Source: Candidatus Firestonebacteria bacterium RIFOXYA2_FULL_40_8
GTDB taxonomy: Bacteria > Oederibacteriota > D2-FULL-39-29
Assembly (NCBI GenBank): GCA_001778355.1
Contig: MFGS01000115.1
Coordinates: 699-6,648, forward strand
Length of the DNA: 5,950 bases
Direction: 5' to 3'
In this document: piece after piece, positions 1 to 5,734 of the stretch
Layout of the letters: every line of letters begins with the position of its first letter
Position numbering within the stretch: the stretch's first letter is position 1
Notes under the pieces: model-generated
Seen by the model: only the letters and a program-made list of their open reading frames with translations
Told to the model about the DNA's origin: nothing
The model's database searches: none
Program-made: the position numbers and the translations under genes

Positions 1-1149
1 TATGGAGATATCTGCACCTGTTATGCTAAAATTTACGTTATCCGAAATCTTTTCCCTGTGATCTCCATTACCAATGCCAAAACCTTCCGATACACTATCA
101 TATCCGCTCCCGGGGATGACTGTCTGATTTGCATAAAGATTTTCGTTTGTAATATTTGCAACGGTTCCTTTAGGATTTGACCAGGTAATATGCCATTCCG
201 GATCTATAACACTTTTAAATTTTTCATAGGTAATCTCGTTTGTCTTCGGGACCTTAATCTCCCTGCCTCCGGTATCTCTATCATCTATAAGATTATATCG
301 GTATTCACTTCCGTCAGGTCTTGACTTTGTCACAACAAACGGCGCACCATGCGTCTTGGGATTGTAGGGCCAAATAGCTCCATGCGTTGAAACCCATCCC
401 GGCCACCCGCCTGAGGCAAAGCCGATAGGCATAATATATGCGTACTTTGTCAAAGGAATAGGAAGAGCCGGCGCGAGTGCTGTTACAAATGGATTCGGAA
501 TTGGACCTTCACCAACCACTACGTATTGATCTTTCGAATCTTCTTTACCAACATACGAAGGAGCATCATTCCAGGTTGTTGCATTATAAAGTTTGCCTGA
601 AGCTTCCAAAGCAGGTCCATACTCCTTATCTGACTTAATAAAAGACTCATTAACCCAGTCTCTGCCAACAATCACATCGCCATTTACATGAACCGGACCT
701 GCGAGAGTATTTCTATAATAAGACTGAATTTTTCCTGTATCAACAAACTGTAGATAGTCAGTAGGTGTATTCATAGAGACTTCAGCTATTAAAGCATATT
801 TTGAAACACTCGTGATATCCGTCGTTTCCAGCGGATACTGACCTACCGACACAACCAACGTATTATGATAACCACGGCCTATCAGTGTGGCACTTCCAAT
901 TTTGTACTTTCCGCCTCCAAATTCCGCTTCACCATTATACTGTTCGTAAAGATTATAATAACCTCTTAAATTATGCACCAGTTCGGCTACTCCTGCTTTC
1001 GCTATCCAGAAAGCCTTTTGCCTTTCACTGTCTTTCACCTGAAGCTTAATATTGCCTACTGCTATTGTGAGAAATAACCCGCCAAGCAGTGTCACAACCG
1101 TAAGTAAAAACATTGCCAAAATCAGGATAGAACCTTTTCTTCTTCTCAT
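1..1149 (-). CDS. PilX/GspK-like minor pilin-type protein, 3' end outside window
   Basis: The reading frame is open for 383 codons from the ATG at 1149 to the window edge, so the C-terminus is missing. The N-terminus has basic residues (MRRRKG), one hydrophobic helix at about residues 7-31, then AFWIAKAGVAELVHNLR at 46-62. This is the pattern of PilX N-terminal-like and GspK-like pilin proteins, which sit in the inner membrane and are packed into or at the tip of a type IV pilus-like fibre. A prepilin peptidase site could lie after Gly6 (KG|S). The usual Glu at +5 is replaced by Leu, as is common in GspK-type tip subunits. The rest is a non-repetitive, probably extracytoplasmic domain with GPVHVNGDVIVG at 151-162, which I cannot assign further. 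The start is supported by GAGGT (1153-1157) 3 nt before the ATG. A strong promoter lies upstream. The neighbouring TadB/TadC-like genes support a pilus or secretion role. Class is fairly sure; exact role is inferred. Confidence 0.8.
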   Translation of the reverse strand, partial: MRRRKGSILILAMFLLTVVTLLGGLFLTIAVGNIKLQVKDSERQKAFWIAKAGVAELVHNLRGYYNLYEQYNGEAEFGGGKYKIGSATLIGRGYHNTLVVSVGQYPLETTDITSVSKYALIAEVSMNTPTDYLQFVDTGKIQSYYRNTLAGPVHVNGDVIVGRDWVNESFIKSDKEYGPALEASGKLYNATTWNDAPSYVGKEDSKDQYVVVGEGPIPNPFVTALAPALPIPLTKYAYIMPIGFASGGWPGWVSTHGAIWPYNPKTHGAPFVVTKSRPDGSEYRYNLIDDRDTGGREIKVPKTNEITYEKFKSVIDPEWHITWSNPKGTVANITNENLYANQTVIPGSGYDSVSEGFGIGNGDHREKISDNVNFSITGADISI

Positions 1150-1222
1150 TTTACCTCGCAGAATTAATAAAAATCATGCAATCTGATTGTTAATACCTGC
1201 TTAAATTACATTTTCTGTGTTT

Positions 1223-1252
1223 ATTATATAGCGGTTTTAATATCATTGTCAA
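1223..1252 (-). promoter_or_regulatory. Near-perfect sigma70-type promoter for the PilX-like gene
   Basis: On the minus strand a perfect -35 TTGACA (1247-1252) and a perfect -10 TATAAT (1223-1228) are separated by 18 nt. Transcription would start near 1216, giving a leader of about 67 nt before the ATG at 1149. Both hexamers are consensus, so this is expected to be strong, and it makes the pilX-like gene independent of the tadC-like gene upstream. I see no clear terminator or other gene in the 243-nt gap 1150-1392. A 12-mer (TTTAATATCATT on the plus strand) occurs at 1236-1247, inside the spacer, and again at 1327-1338. It may be chance or an operator half-site. Confidence 0.75.
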
Positions 1253-1392
1253 CTGTATCATACGCTTTTTGTGGTGTCTAATATATGTAAATAGTGGCTT
1301 ATATGATGATTAAAATGGTTTCATGCTTTAATATCATTTCAGGAAAATTCTGTCAGAAATTACGCATTCCGGATGGAGTTATCGCAGTAAAA

Positions 1393-2253
1393 TCAGAACA
1401 TTTTTATTAAACGTATGACGACGGGTCCAAATATCACTATAAATATCACAGGAAAAATAAACAAAACTAAAGGTAACATTAGTTTAACCGGTGCCTGCAT
1501 AGCTTGTTTTTCTATCCTTTGTACTCTTTTAATCCGTATTTGACGGGTTTGCAGGCGGAGGGTTCCGGCAATACTTGTCCCTAGTCTTTCCGATTGAATT
1601 ATTGATGAACTAAAAGAAGAGAAATCCTGCATATTTACCCGTAACGCCATGTCTTTTAGTGACTCAGCTCTTTGCTTTCCAATCTTCACATCCCTAAGAT
1701 AATTCTCAAACTCGGTCCTGAGTGCCGAAGTTTTTGCTTTTGAGATATACTTAATTATTGCATTGTCAAAAGTCAGCCCGGCTTCCACGCACACAGTTAT
1801 AATGTCTAAAGCAAAAGGCAGTTCCTTTAATATCTGTTTTTCATAACTTTCTTTCCTGCTTTTGATTTTAATATCAGGATATACAAACAACCCGAGCATA
1901 ACACCAAGTATATAAAAATCAATGGCTTCAAACAACAGAAAATATATAATAAAACCGGCAAATGCCAGTAACTCTTTGTAAGCCAAAAATTCATCAGGCG
2001 TATAATCTTTATCAGATTTGCACTCTGTTAGTTTGTTCTTTAACTTCTCCCTGTATTTTCCTAAAGGCAATACTTTATTTAACCTCGAAACAGTTTTAAT
2101 CAGCCACTTGAACACCTCAGGAATAACAGCAGATTTACTTCCGCCGGAGCTTTCTACCCGTCTGGTCACCACAACGGTATTGTAACTCTGCTGTGCCTGC
2201 CTGATTACCAGAAACAGCGATACTGCAAATAATAAAGTTACCGCAATTATCAT
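1393..2253 (-). CDS. tadC: TadC-like inner-membrane platform protein (type II secretion F domain)
   Basis: The protein is 286 aa from the chosen ATG at 2253. TadC-family proteins pair with TadB to form the inner-membrane platform on which the TadA ATPase drives assembly of Flp/Tad pili. In order: a membrane segment at about 2-18, a charged linker, a hydrophobic pair at about 95-126, then the cytoplasmic type II secretion F domain. This carries LPFALDIITVCVEAGL (145-160), and SERLGTSIAGTL (221-232) followed by a basic helix (LQTRQIRIKRVQRIEKQA) typical of TadC. A C-terminal membrane helix lies at about 258-282, ending near GPVVIRLIKMF. The frame stays open upstream to another ATG at 2349, which would add 32 residues of non-family sequence. 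I prefer 2253 because AAAGGCGG lies just upstream and the hydrophobic segment then starts at once. It lies downstream of the tadB-like gene after a 146-nt gap. Confidence 0.88.
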   Translation of the reverse strand: MIIAVTLLFAVSLFLVIRQAQQSYNTVVVTRRVESSGGSKSAVIPEVFKWLIKTVSRLNKVLPLGKYREKLKNKLTECKSDKDYTPDEFLAYKELLAFAGFIIYFLLFEAIDFYILGVMLGLFVYPDIKIKSRKESYEKQILKELPFALDIITVCVEAGLTFDNAIIKYISKAKTSALRTEFENYLRDVKIGKQRAESLKDMALRVNMQDFSSFSSSIIQSERLGTSIAGTLRLQTRQIRIKRVQRIEKQAMQAPVKLMLPLVLFIFPVIFIVIFGPVVIRLIKMF

Positions 2254-2323
2254 CTTTCCGCCTTTAGTCAAAACTGAAGTAGAAACAATTGAATTTAACT
2301 TGCAAAAACTTTTTCTTTTTTTT

Positions 2324-2360
2324 ATCAGTGGAATCCAGTAGCCTTGCAATCAGTGGAATC
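2324..2360. repeat. 12-bp direct repeat between tadB and tadC
   Basis: ATCAGTGGAATC occurs at 2324-2335 and again at 2349-2360 on the plus strand (GATTCCACTGAT on the transcribed strand), 25 nt apart start to start. The copies are identical and lie between the stem-loop behind tadB and the tadC start. A purine tract (A8 G A5 on the minus strand, about 2310-2323) follows. A weak promoter-like pair, TTGCAA and GATAAA with a 17-nt spacer, overlaps the repeat. Function is unknown; a tandem protein-binding site is possible. Confidence 0.5.
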
Positions 2361-2402
2361 TAACCCGAAAATCCCTCAAACTAATCAGCTGATTTCGGGT
2401 TA
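2361..2402 (-). other. Stem-loop overlapping the tadB stop codon
   Basis: TAACCCGAAA (2361-2370) and TTTCGGGTTA (2393-2402) are perfect reverse complements, giving a 10-bp stem that extends by 2 bp past a one-base bulge. The tadB stop codon TAA (2400-2402) is the first base triplet of the stem in the transcript. The loop contains the palindrome AATCAGCTGATT (2383-2394). No U-run follows (GATTCCACTG comes next), so it is not a standard intrinsic terminator. It could attenuate read-through, protect the 3' end of tadB mRNA, or serve as a cleavage site between tadB and tadC. Confidence 0.6.
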
Positions 2403-3089
2403 ATAATCTATTGTAGTAATTTTCCTAATAAAAAGCGCCCCGATTAACTCCATTATGAGAGCCAAAACCAGCAACACCATTCCCAAAACCGAAGTAAACA
2501 TAGGAAGTATTAATTCTCTGTCTATCAAAGAAAGAAAAATGAGTAAAACAAACGGAAGAAATCCCACAATCAGTCCGGAAAGCTTACCCTGCGAGGTCAG
2601 AGTCTTAATCTGCCCCTCCAATCTTGCATTCTCCCTCATATTATCGGATACTTTTGACAGTACCTCAGCTAGATTACCGCCGGCTTCTCTTGAAATAATT
2701 ACTGCAGTAATTAATAGATCCAGATTGTCTTCTTTATGTTTTTGATTTAACTCTAAAAGAGCTTTTTCGAGCGTTAACCCGAGCAATATTTTGTCCTGGA
2801 TCTCTTTAAACTCTCCGGCTAACGGTTCCGGCATTTCTTTCACAAGATAAGCTATCCCCTGTTGAAAAGTCATTCCCGAGCGAAGTGCCCCCGAAATTAA
2901 CTCCACCCCGTCAAGCAATTGGCTCTTAAATTTCTCGTTAATCAGCTGTTTTTTCCTGTATTCCAGGAATTTAGGTAACCCAAATATAAAAGCAGAAGCA
3001 ATAAAGGCAAGTAGCAGATTAGAAATAAATAATAACAGAACGAAGACAAATGCTGATATGTATGCTAATGATCTCCCCTTGAGTATCAT
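2400..3089 (-). CDS. tadB: TadB-like inner-membrane platform protein, short form
   Basis: The protein is 229 aa. Residues 57-79 (QLLDGVELISGALRSGMTF onward), EFKEIQDKILLGLTLEKAL (93-111) and IISREAGGNLAEVLSKVSDN (131-150) followed by MRENARLEGQIKTLTSQGK are the characteristic type II secretion F domain of TadB. Membrane segments lie at about 8-36, 171-189 and 198-220. TadB would pair with the TadC-like product downstream to form the platform of a Tad pilus. Family members are usually nearer 300 aa with an extra N-terminal segment; here the frame closes with TAA four codons before the ATG, so the short length is real unless there is a frameshift. No Shine-Dalgarno sequence precedes the ATG; AAGGGGAG lies inside codons 4-6 instead. 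With the promoter position this suggests a leaderless mRNA. No TadA ATPase gene precedes it, unlike standard tad loci. Confidence 0.87.
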   Translation of the reverse strand: MILKGRSLAYISAFVFVLLLFISNLLLAFIASAFIFGLPKFLEYRKKQLINEKFKSQLLDGVELISGALRSGMTFQQGIAYLVKEMPEPLAGEFKEIQDKILLGLTLEKALLELNQKHKEDNLDLLITAVIISREAGGNLAEVLSKVSDNMRENARLEGQIKTLTSQGKLSGLIVGFLPFVLLIFLSLIDRELILPMFTSVLGMVLLVLALIMELIGALFIRKITTIDY

Positions 3090-3095
3090 ATTCGT

Positions 3096-3124
3096 ATATT
3101 ATCGAAGTTTAAACAAAAAGTCAA
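3096..3124 (-). promoter_or_regulatory. Sigma70-like promoter placed for leaderless tadB transcript
   Basis: On the minus strand TTGACT (3119-3124; 5 of 6 to consensus) and TAATAT (3096-3101; 4 of 6) are spaced exactly 17 nt. The usual start point, about 7 nt past the -10, falls on position 3089, the A of the tadB ATG. No ribosome-binding sequence lies in the 20 nt before that ATG. Promoter placement and absent Shine-Dalgarno agree with each other, but transcription has not been shown. Confidence 0.6.
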
Positions 3125-3155
3125 TATTTTTATCAGATTCAGCTTTCACTCATTT

Positions 3156-3190
3156 GTTACGAGTAGCGGGTTGCGAGTTACGGGTGCTAC
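3156..3190. repeat. Degenerate heptanucleotide array, GTTACGR type
   Basis: Read on the plus strand in 7-nt steps: GTTACGA, GTAGCGG, GTTGCGA, GTTACGG, then the diverged GTGCTAC. The phase is unbroken for four good units. It lies about 30 nt upstream of the tadB -35 box, in a stretch with no coding sequence. It is one of three arrays in this window with the same period but another consensus. Confidence 0.65.
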
Positions 3191-3224
3191 ATTATTGTGA
3201 TATTAAATATAATAAAAACACTGA

Positions 3225-3249
3225 ATCCCCGACTAAAGCACTCGGGGAT
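3225..3249 (-). other. REP-like hairpin, possible terminator of the permease operon
   Basis: ATCCCCGA (3225-3232) and TCGGGGAT (3242-3249) form an 8-bp GC-rich stem with a 9-nt loop. On the minus strand it is flanked by TCTGTC before and TCAGTG then TTTTTATT after. The T-run is 6 nt away from the stem, so it could be a weak intrinsic terminator for transcripts from the permease genes. The layout TGTCATCCCCG...CGGGGATTCAG also resembles dispersed extragenic palindromes found in many bacterial genomes. Which role applies cannot be told from one copy. Confidence 0.55.
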
Positions 3250-3275
3250 GACAGAAAGATAGCGCTTTTCTGTCA
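3249..3275. other. Second hairpin abutting the REP-like one
   Basis: TGACAGAAA (3249-3257) and TTTCTGTCA (3267-3275) are perfect 9-bp complements around a 9-nt loop. The hairpin shares one base with the neighbouring GC-rich hairpin, so 3225-3275 is a back-to-back double stem-loop. Such pairs are typical of mosaic extragenic repeats. Confidence 0.6.
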
Positions 3276-3289
3276 CTTCGTACTTGCCA

Positions 3290-3321
3290 ACCAAACTACG
3301 CTTCAAATAGCTTCGTTTGGT
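3290..3321. other. Third hairpin behind the permease genes
   Basis: ACCAAAC (3290-3296) and GTTTGGT (3315-3321) form a 7-bp stem with an 18-nt loop. No T-run follows on either strand. It fills the space between the double stem-loop and the purine-rich heptamer array and may be part of the same composite repeat. Confidence 0.45.
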
Positions 3322-3325
3322 AAAC

Positions 3326-3388
3326 CCTCTGCGCCTCTAACCTCAAACCTTCGGATCTCCGTCTTCTGTCTTCCGCCCTCCGCCTTCC
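3326..3388. repeat. Nine-unit purine-rich heptanucleotide array
   Basis: On the minus strand the sequence divides into nine heptamers without a gap: GGAAGGC, GGAGGGC, GGAAGAC, AGAAGAC, GGAGATC, CGAAGGT, TTGAGGT, TAGAGGC, GCAGAGG. The first four match GGAAGAC closely; the later ones drift but keep phase. The array begins 4 nt after the stop codon of the second permease and is almost purely purine on the coding strand, giving a marked pyrimidine/purine strand bias. Confidence 0.7.
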
Positions 3389-3392
3389 AGCT

Positions 3393-4529
3393 TCATCCCA
3401 ACTTCTTCCTAAACCTCATTGAACTTAACGTAAAGATTACTATCCCGAAAACAATCAAAGCTGCTATCTCCGGCCAGAGGATTTCTATACCGTTGCCTTT
3501 CAGAATTATTCCTCTGATTATAGTCAGGAAGTATCTTAACGGTATAAAATAGGTAATATACTGAGCAGGTTCTGGCATATTGGTAATGGGAAAAACAAAA
3601 CCCGAGAGGATCATTGCGGGAAAAATGAACATAAAGGTTGTCAGCATCGCTTGCTGCTGAGTCCTTGAAATAGTAGAGATAAATAACCCTATACCCAAAG
3701 TACTCATTATAAATATCAACGAGCAAGCTGCAAGAAGCCAGACACTACCGAGCATCGGAATATTAAACACCAGTATGCCTCCGGATACAACCAGAATGAC
3801 ATCTAACATTCCTATCAGTACAAAAGGAAGCGTTTTCCCGAATATTATTTCGTAGGGTTTCAGCGGCGAGACAACAAGCTGTTCGAGTGTCCCGTTTTCT
3901 TTTTCTTTCGTTATAGACATAGAAGTAAGAAGCATTGTCATGAGCGTGAGAATCAAAGCCATAACACCCGGCACCATGTAGTTCGCGCTTTTTAACTCCG
4001 GGTTGTACATTACTTTTACTTCAGGGCTTACCTGCGGGAACGTAATACTTTTACCAAGCAAGCCGGCCCGGCTGCTCATAACTTTATCACGGATCTCTTT
4101 GTTTTTCCTTTGAACAATCTCATTTAAATAATTTAAACCGATTCCCGTAAGGGTCGCATCACTTCCGTCCGCTATTATTTGAAAGGTTGCCTTTTTATTC
4201 ATCTTAATATTCTTGCTGTAATTTGGAGGAAAATACAAAACAAAATCTGATTTCCCGGTTTTCAAAGATTCTTCAATCTCGCTTTCTTTTTCAACACCGG
4301 GCTTCAAATCAAAATACCCGCTATTTAAAGCGGCGCCCACCAGTTCCCTGCTTTCCACAGAGTTATCACGGTCTACCACCGATATATAGACATGTTTAAC
4401 ATCAGTGGTAACGGCATACCCGAGGAGAATAAGTTGAATTACGGGCGCGACAAAGATAATAGGAAGCATCTTTTTATCCCGGAACGTCTGGATAAACTCT
4501 TTTTTTGCCAGATTAAATATTTTTTTCAT
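3393..4529 (-). CDS. ABC-2 type exporter permease (YbhR/YbhS-like), second of the pair
   Basis: The protein is 378 aa and is the membrane half of an ABC exporter. One N-terminal helix (about 21-41) is followed by a large extracytoplasmic domain (about 43-180), then five membrane segments near 184-206, 232-255, 260-287, 294-316 and 350-370. This is the ABC2_membrane_3 layout of YbhR, YbhS and YhhJ. Diagnostic sequences are GTLEQLVVSPLKPYEIIFGK (213-232), the probable contact with the ATPase, and ILSGFVFPITNMP (307-319) followed by LRYFLTIIRGIILKG (331-345). It starts 8 nt after the stop of its paralogue with a weak GAGAAAG ribosome site overlapping that stop, so translational coupling is likely. 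It would heterodimerise with the paralogue. YbhFSR-type pumps export drugs or ions; the substrate here is unknown. The end abuts a heptamer array. Confidence 0.9.
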   Translation of the reverse strand: MKKIFNLAKKEFIQTFRDKKMLPIIFVAPVIQLILLGYAVTTDVKHVYISVVDRDNSVESRELVGAALNSGYFDLKPGVEKESEIEESLKTGKSDFVLYFPPNYSKNIKMNKKATFQIIADGSDATLTGIGLNYLNEIVQRKNKEIRDKVMSSRAGLLGKSITFPQVSPEVKVMYNPELKSANYMVPGVMALILTLMTMLLTSMSITKEKENGTLEQLVVSPLKPYEIIFGKTLPFVLIGMLDVILVVSGGILVFNIPMLGSVWLLAACSLIFIMSTLGIGLFISTISRTQQQAMLTTFMFIFPAMILSGFVFPITNMPEPAQYITYFIPLRYFLTIIRGIILKGNGIEILWPEIAALIVFGIVIFTLSSMRFRKKLG

Positions 4530-4537
4530 TTACTTTC

Positions 4538-5674
4538 TCACTTTAACTTCTTCTTGAAATTCTTTGAAGCAATAAACATAAATAAAAAGCCAAAAACAGT
4601 TAGAATTGCAAGTTCTCCGAAAAGAACCAGCAATCCGCTTCCTTTCAGGAAAATCCCGCGAAGCACTAAAAGGAAATACTTAGCCGGGACCACCACGGTA
4701 AACACCTGAATTATTAAAGGCATGCTTTTGACCGGAAACATAAAGCCGGAAAGGATAAATACAGGAAGAAATGATATCAACATAGCCACCTGATTCGCTA
4801 CCTGCTGAGTATTTGCTAGAGCAGAAACTACAAGTCCTATTCCCAGTCCGGAGAAAGCGAATATTCCGGTCACGAAAAACAACAACACAATATTTCCTTT
4901 AAGAGGCACCCCAAAGACCAGTGTGCCGACAAGAACGACCAAAAACATATCAAACATACCGAGTACCCAATAAGGAATTATTTTTCCTATAATGACTTCA
5001 TGCGGTTTGACCGGAGTCACTATCAACTGTTCAAAGGTGCCTTTTTCCTTCTCTCTTACTATGGTCAAAGAGGTTAAAATACCCATAATAACACTCATAA
5101 TAACGGCAATCAGACCGGGGATGATAAAATTCCGGCTTTTCATCTCTTGATTGTAAAATATCTTTATATTCGCCTCAATCCCCGGTGTTTGTTTGATTTT
5201 AGCAAGTCCGTTCTTGTTAAGAGTTTCCACGGTGAGCTTTGCCGTATACAGAAAAGATATACCTCTCACATAACCTACTGCAATATTCGTACTATTGGTA
5301 TCGGAACCATCAACCACGACCTGGACTTTGGTCTCTTTGTTTTTCATAAGCTTATCCGAAAAACCGACTGGTATGATAAGACCTGCTTTTGCCGTACCTT
5401 TATCCAGAGAAAGCACCAGATCATTTTCCCTGTCGGTATAGCTTATGATATTAAAGTAACCGCTGGCAACAAATCCTGAGATGTACTCCCTGCTCTTTGC
5501 CGTCTTATCGTGATCGCACACCACGATCTTAACATTATCTATGTCCATATTTATGGCATATCCAAAGAGAACAATAAATATCATCGGCATCCCAATCGCC
5601 ATAAATAATGATCTCGGGTCTCTTATAATATGCAGCATCTCTTTCTTCATTATGGCGTAAATCTTGCTATTCAT
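4538..5674 (-). CDS. ABC-2 type exporter permease (YbhS/YbhR-like), first of the pair
   Basis: From the chosen ATG at 5674 the protein is 378 aa, exactly the length of the downstream paralogue. Layout is the same: N-terminal helix at about 22-41, extracytoplasmic domain to about 180, then five membrane segments near 184-206, 232-255, 261-285, 296-316 and 349-369. GTFEQLIVTPVKPHEVIIGK (212-231) and FILSGFMFP (306-314) align with the paralogue. Over residues 301-345 I count 22 of 45 identical positions without a gap. The frame is open upstream to a GTG at 5725 (17 more residues), but that has no ribosome site. The ATG at 5674 has AGGAG at 5687-5691, spaced 12 nt, which is rather long, and it gives the family N-terminus (a short basic amphipathic stretch, then RDPRSLFM). 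Together the two would form the transmembrane heterodimer of an exporter. The ATPase must be encoded outside; a possible tail is at the window edge. Confidence 0.9.
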   Translation of the reverse strand: MNSKIYAIMKKEMLHIIRDPRSLFMAIGMPMIFIVLFGYAINMDIDNVKIVVCDHDKTAKSREYISGFVASGYFNIISYTDRENDLVLSLDKGTAKAGLIIPVGFSDKLMKNKETKVQVVVDGSDTNSTNIAVGYVRGISFLYTAKLTVETLNKNGLAKIKQTPGIEANIKIFYNQEMKSRNFIIPGLIAVIMSVIMGILTSLTIVREKEKGTFEQLIVTPVKPHEVIIGKIIPYWVLGMFDMFLVVLVGTLVFGVPLKGNIVLLFFVTGIFAFSGLGIGLVVSALANTQQVANQVAMLISFLPVFILSGFMFPVKSMPLIIQVFTVVVPAKYFLLVLRGIFLKGSGLLVLFGELAILTVFGFLFMFIASKNFKKKLK

Positions 5675-5686
5675 GGTAATTCCAAG

Positions 5687-5691
5687 CTCCT
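5687..5691 (-). promoter_or_regulatory. Ribosome-binding site deciding the permease start
   Basis: AGGAG on the minus strand, 12 nt before the ATG at 5674. It lies inside the extended frame from the GTG at 5725, which argues that the GTG is not the start. The spacing is longer than the 5-9 nt optimum, so translation may be modest. Confidence 0.5.
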
Positions 5692-5734
5692 GACTTATTT
5701 TTTTATTCAATCCGAATACCGGCACGCATTGTTG

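Noticed and set aside
1171..1195. Small palindrome in the leader of the PilX-like gene (CAATC A GATTG)
   Set aside because: The stem is 5 bp with a one-base loop, too short to call a riboswitch or attenuator.
2254..2349. 32-residue N-terminal extension of the tadC-like gene
   Set aside because: The extra residues include a basic, low-complexity stretch from the A-rich tract, no ribosome site precedes the ATG at 2349, and the ATG at 2253 has one.
2455..2745. Plus-strand open frame of 96 codons
   Set aside because: It lies antisense within the tadB-like gene, whose protein has clear family motifs; the plus-strand product has no recognisable feature.
3326..3388. CRISPR-like array
   Set aside because: Units are 7 nt, contiguous and degenerate, with no spacers and no cas genes.
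3058..3552. Plus-strand open frame of 164 codons across the repeat-rich gap
   Set aside because: It runs over hairpins and both heptamer arrays and antisense into the permease; composition is that of repeats and there is no domain.
3409..3726. Minus-strand open frame of 105 codons
   Set aside because: It overlaps the second permease in another frame, and the permease has full-length family homology.
4392..4709. Plus-strand open frame spanning the permease junction
   Set aside because: It is antisense to both permeases and shows no protein-like pattern.
5147..5479. Plus-strand open frame of 110 codons
   Set aside because: It is antisense to the extracytoplasmic domain of the first permease, with no supporting motif or ribosome site.
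5675..5725. 17-residue extension of the first permease from a GTG
   Set aside because: No ribosome site precedes the GTG, and the extension contains the AGGAG that serves the ATG at 5674.
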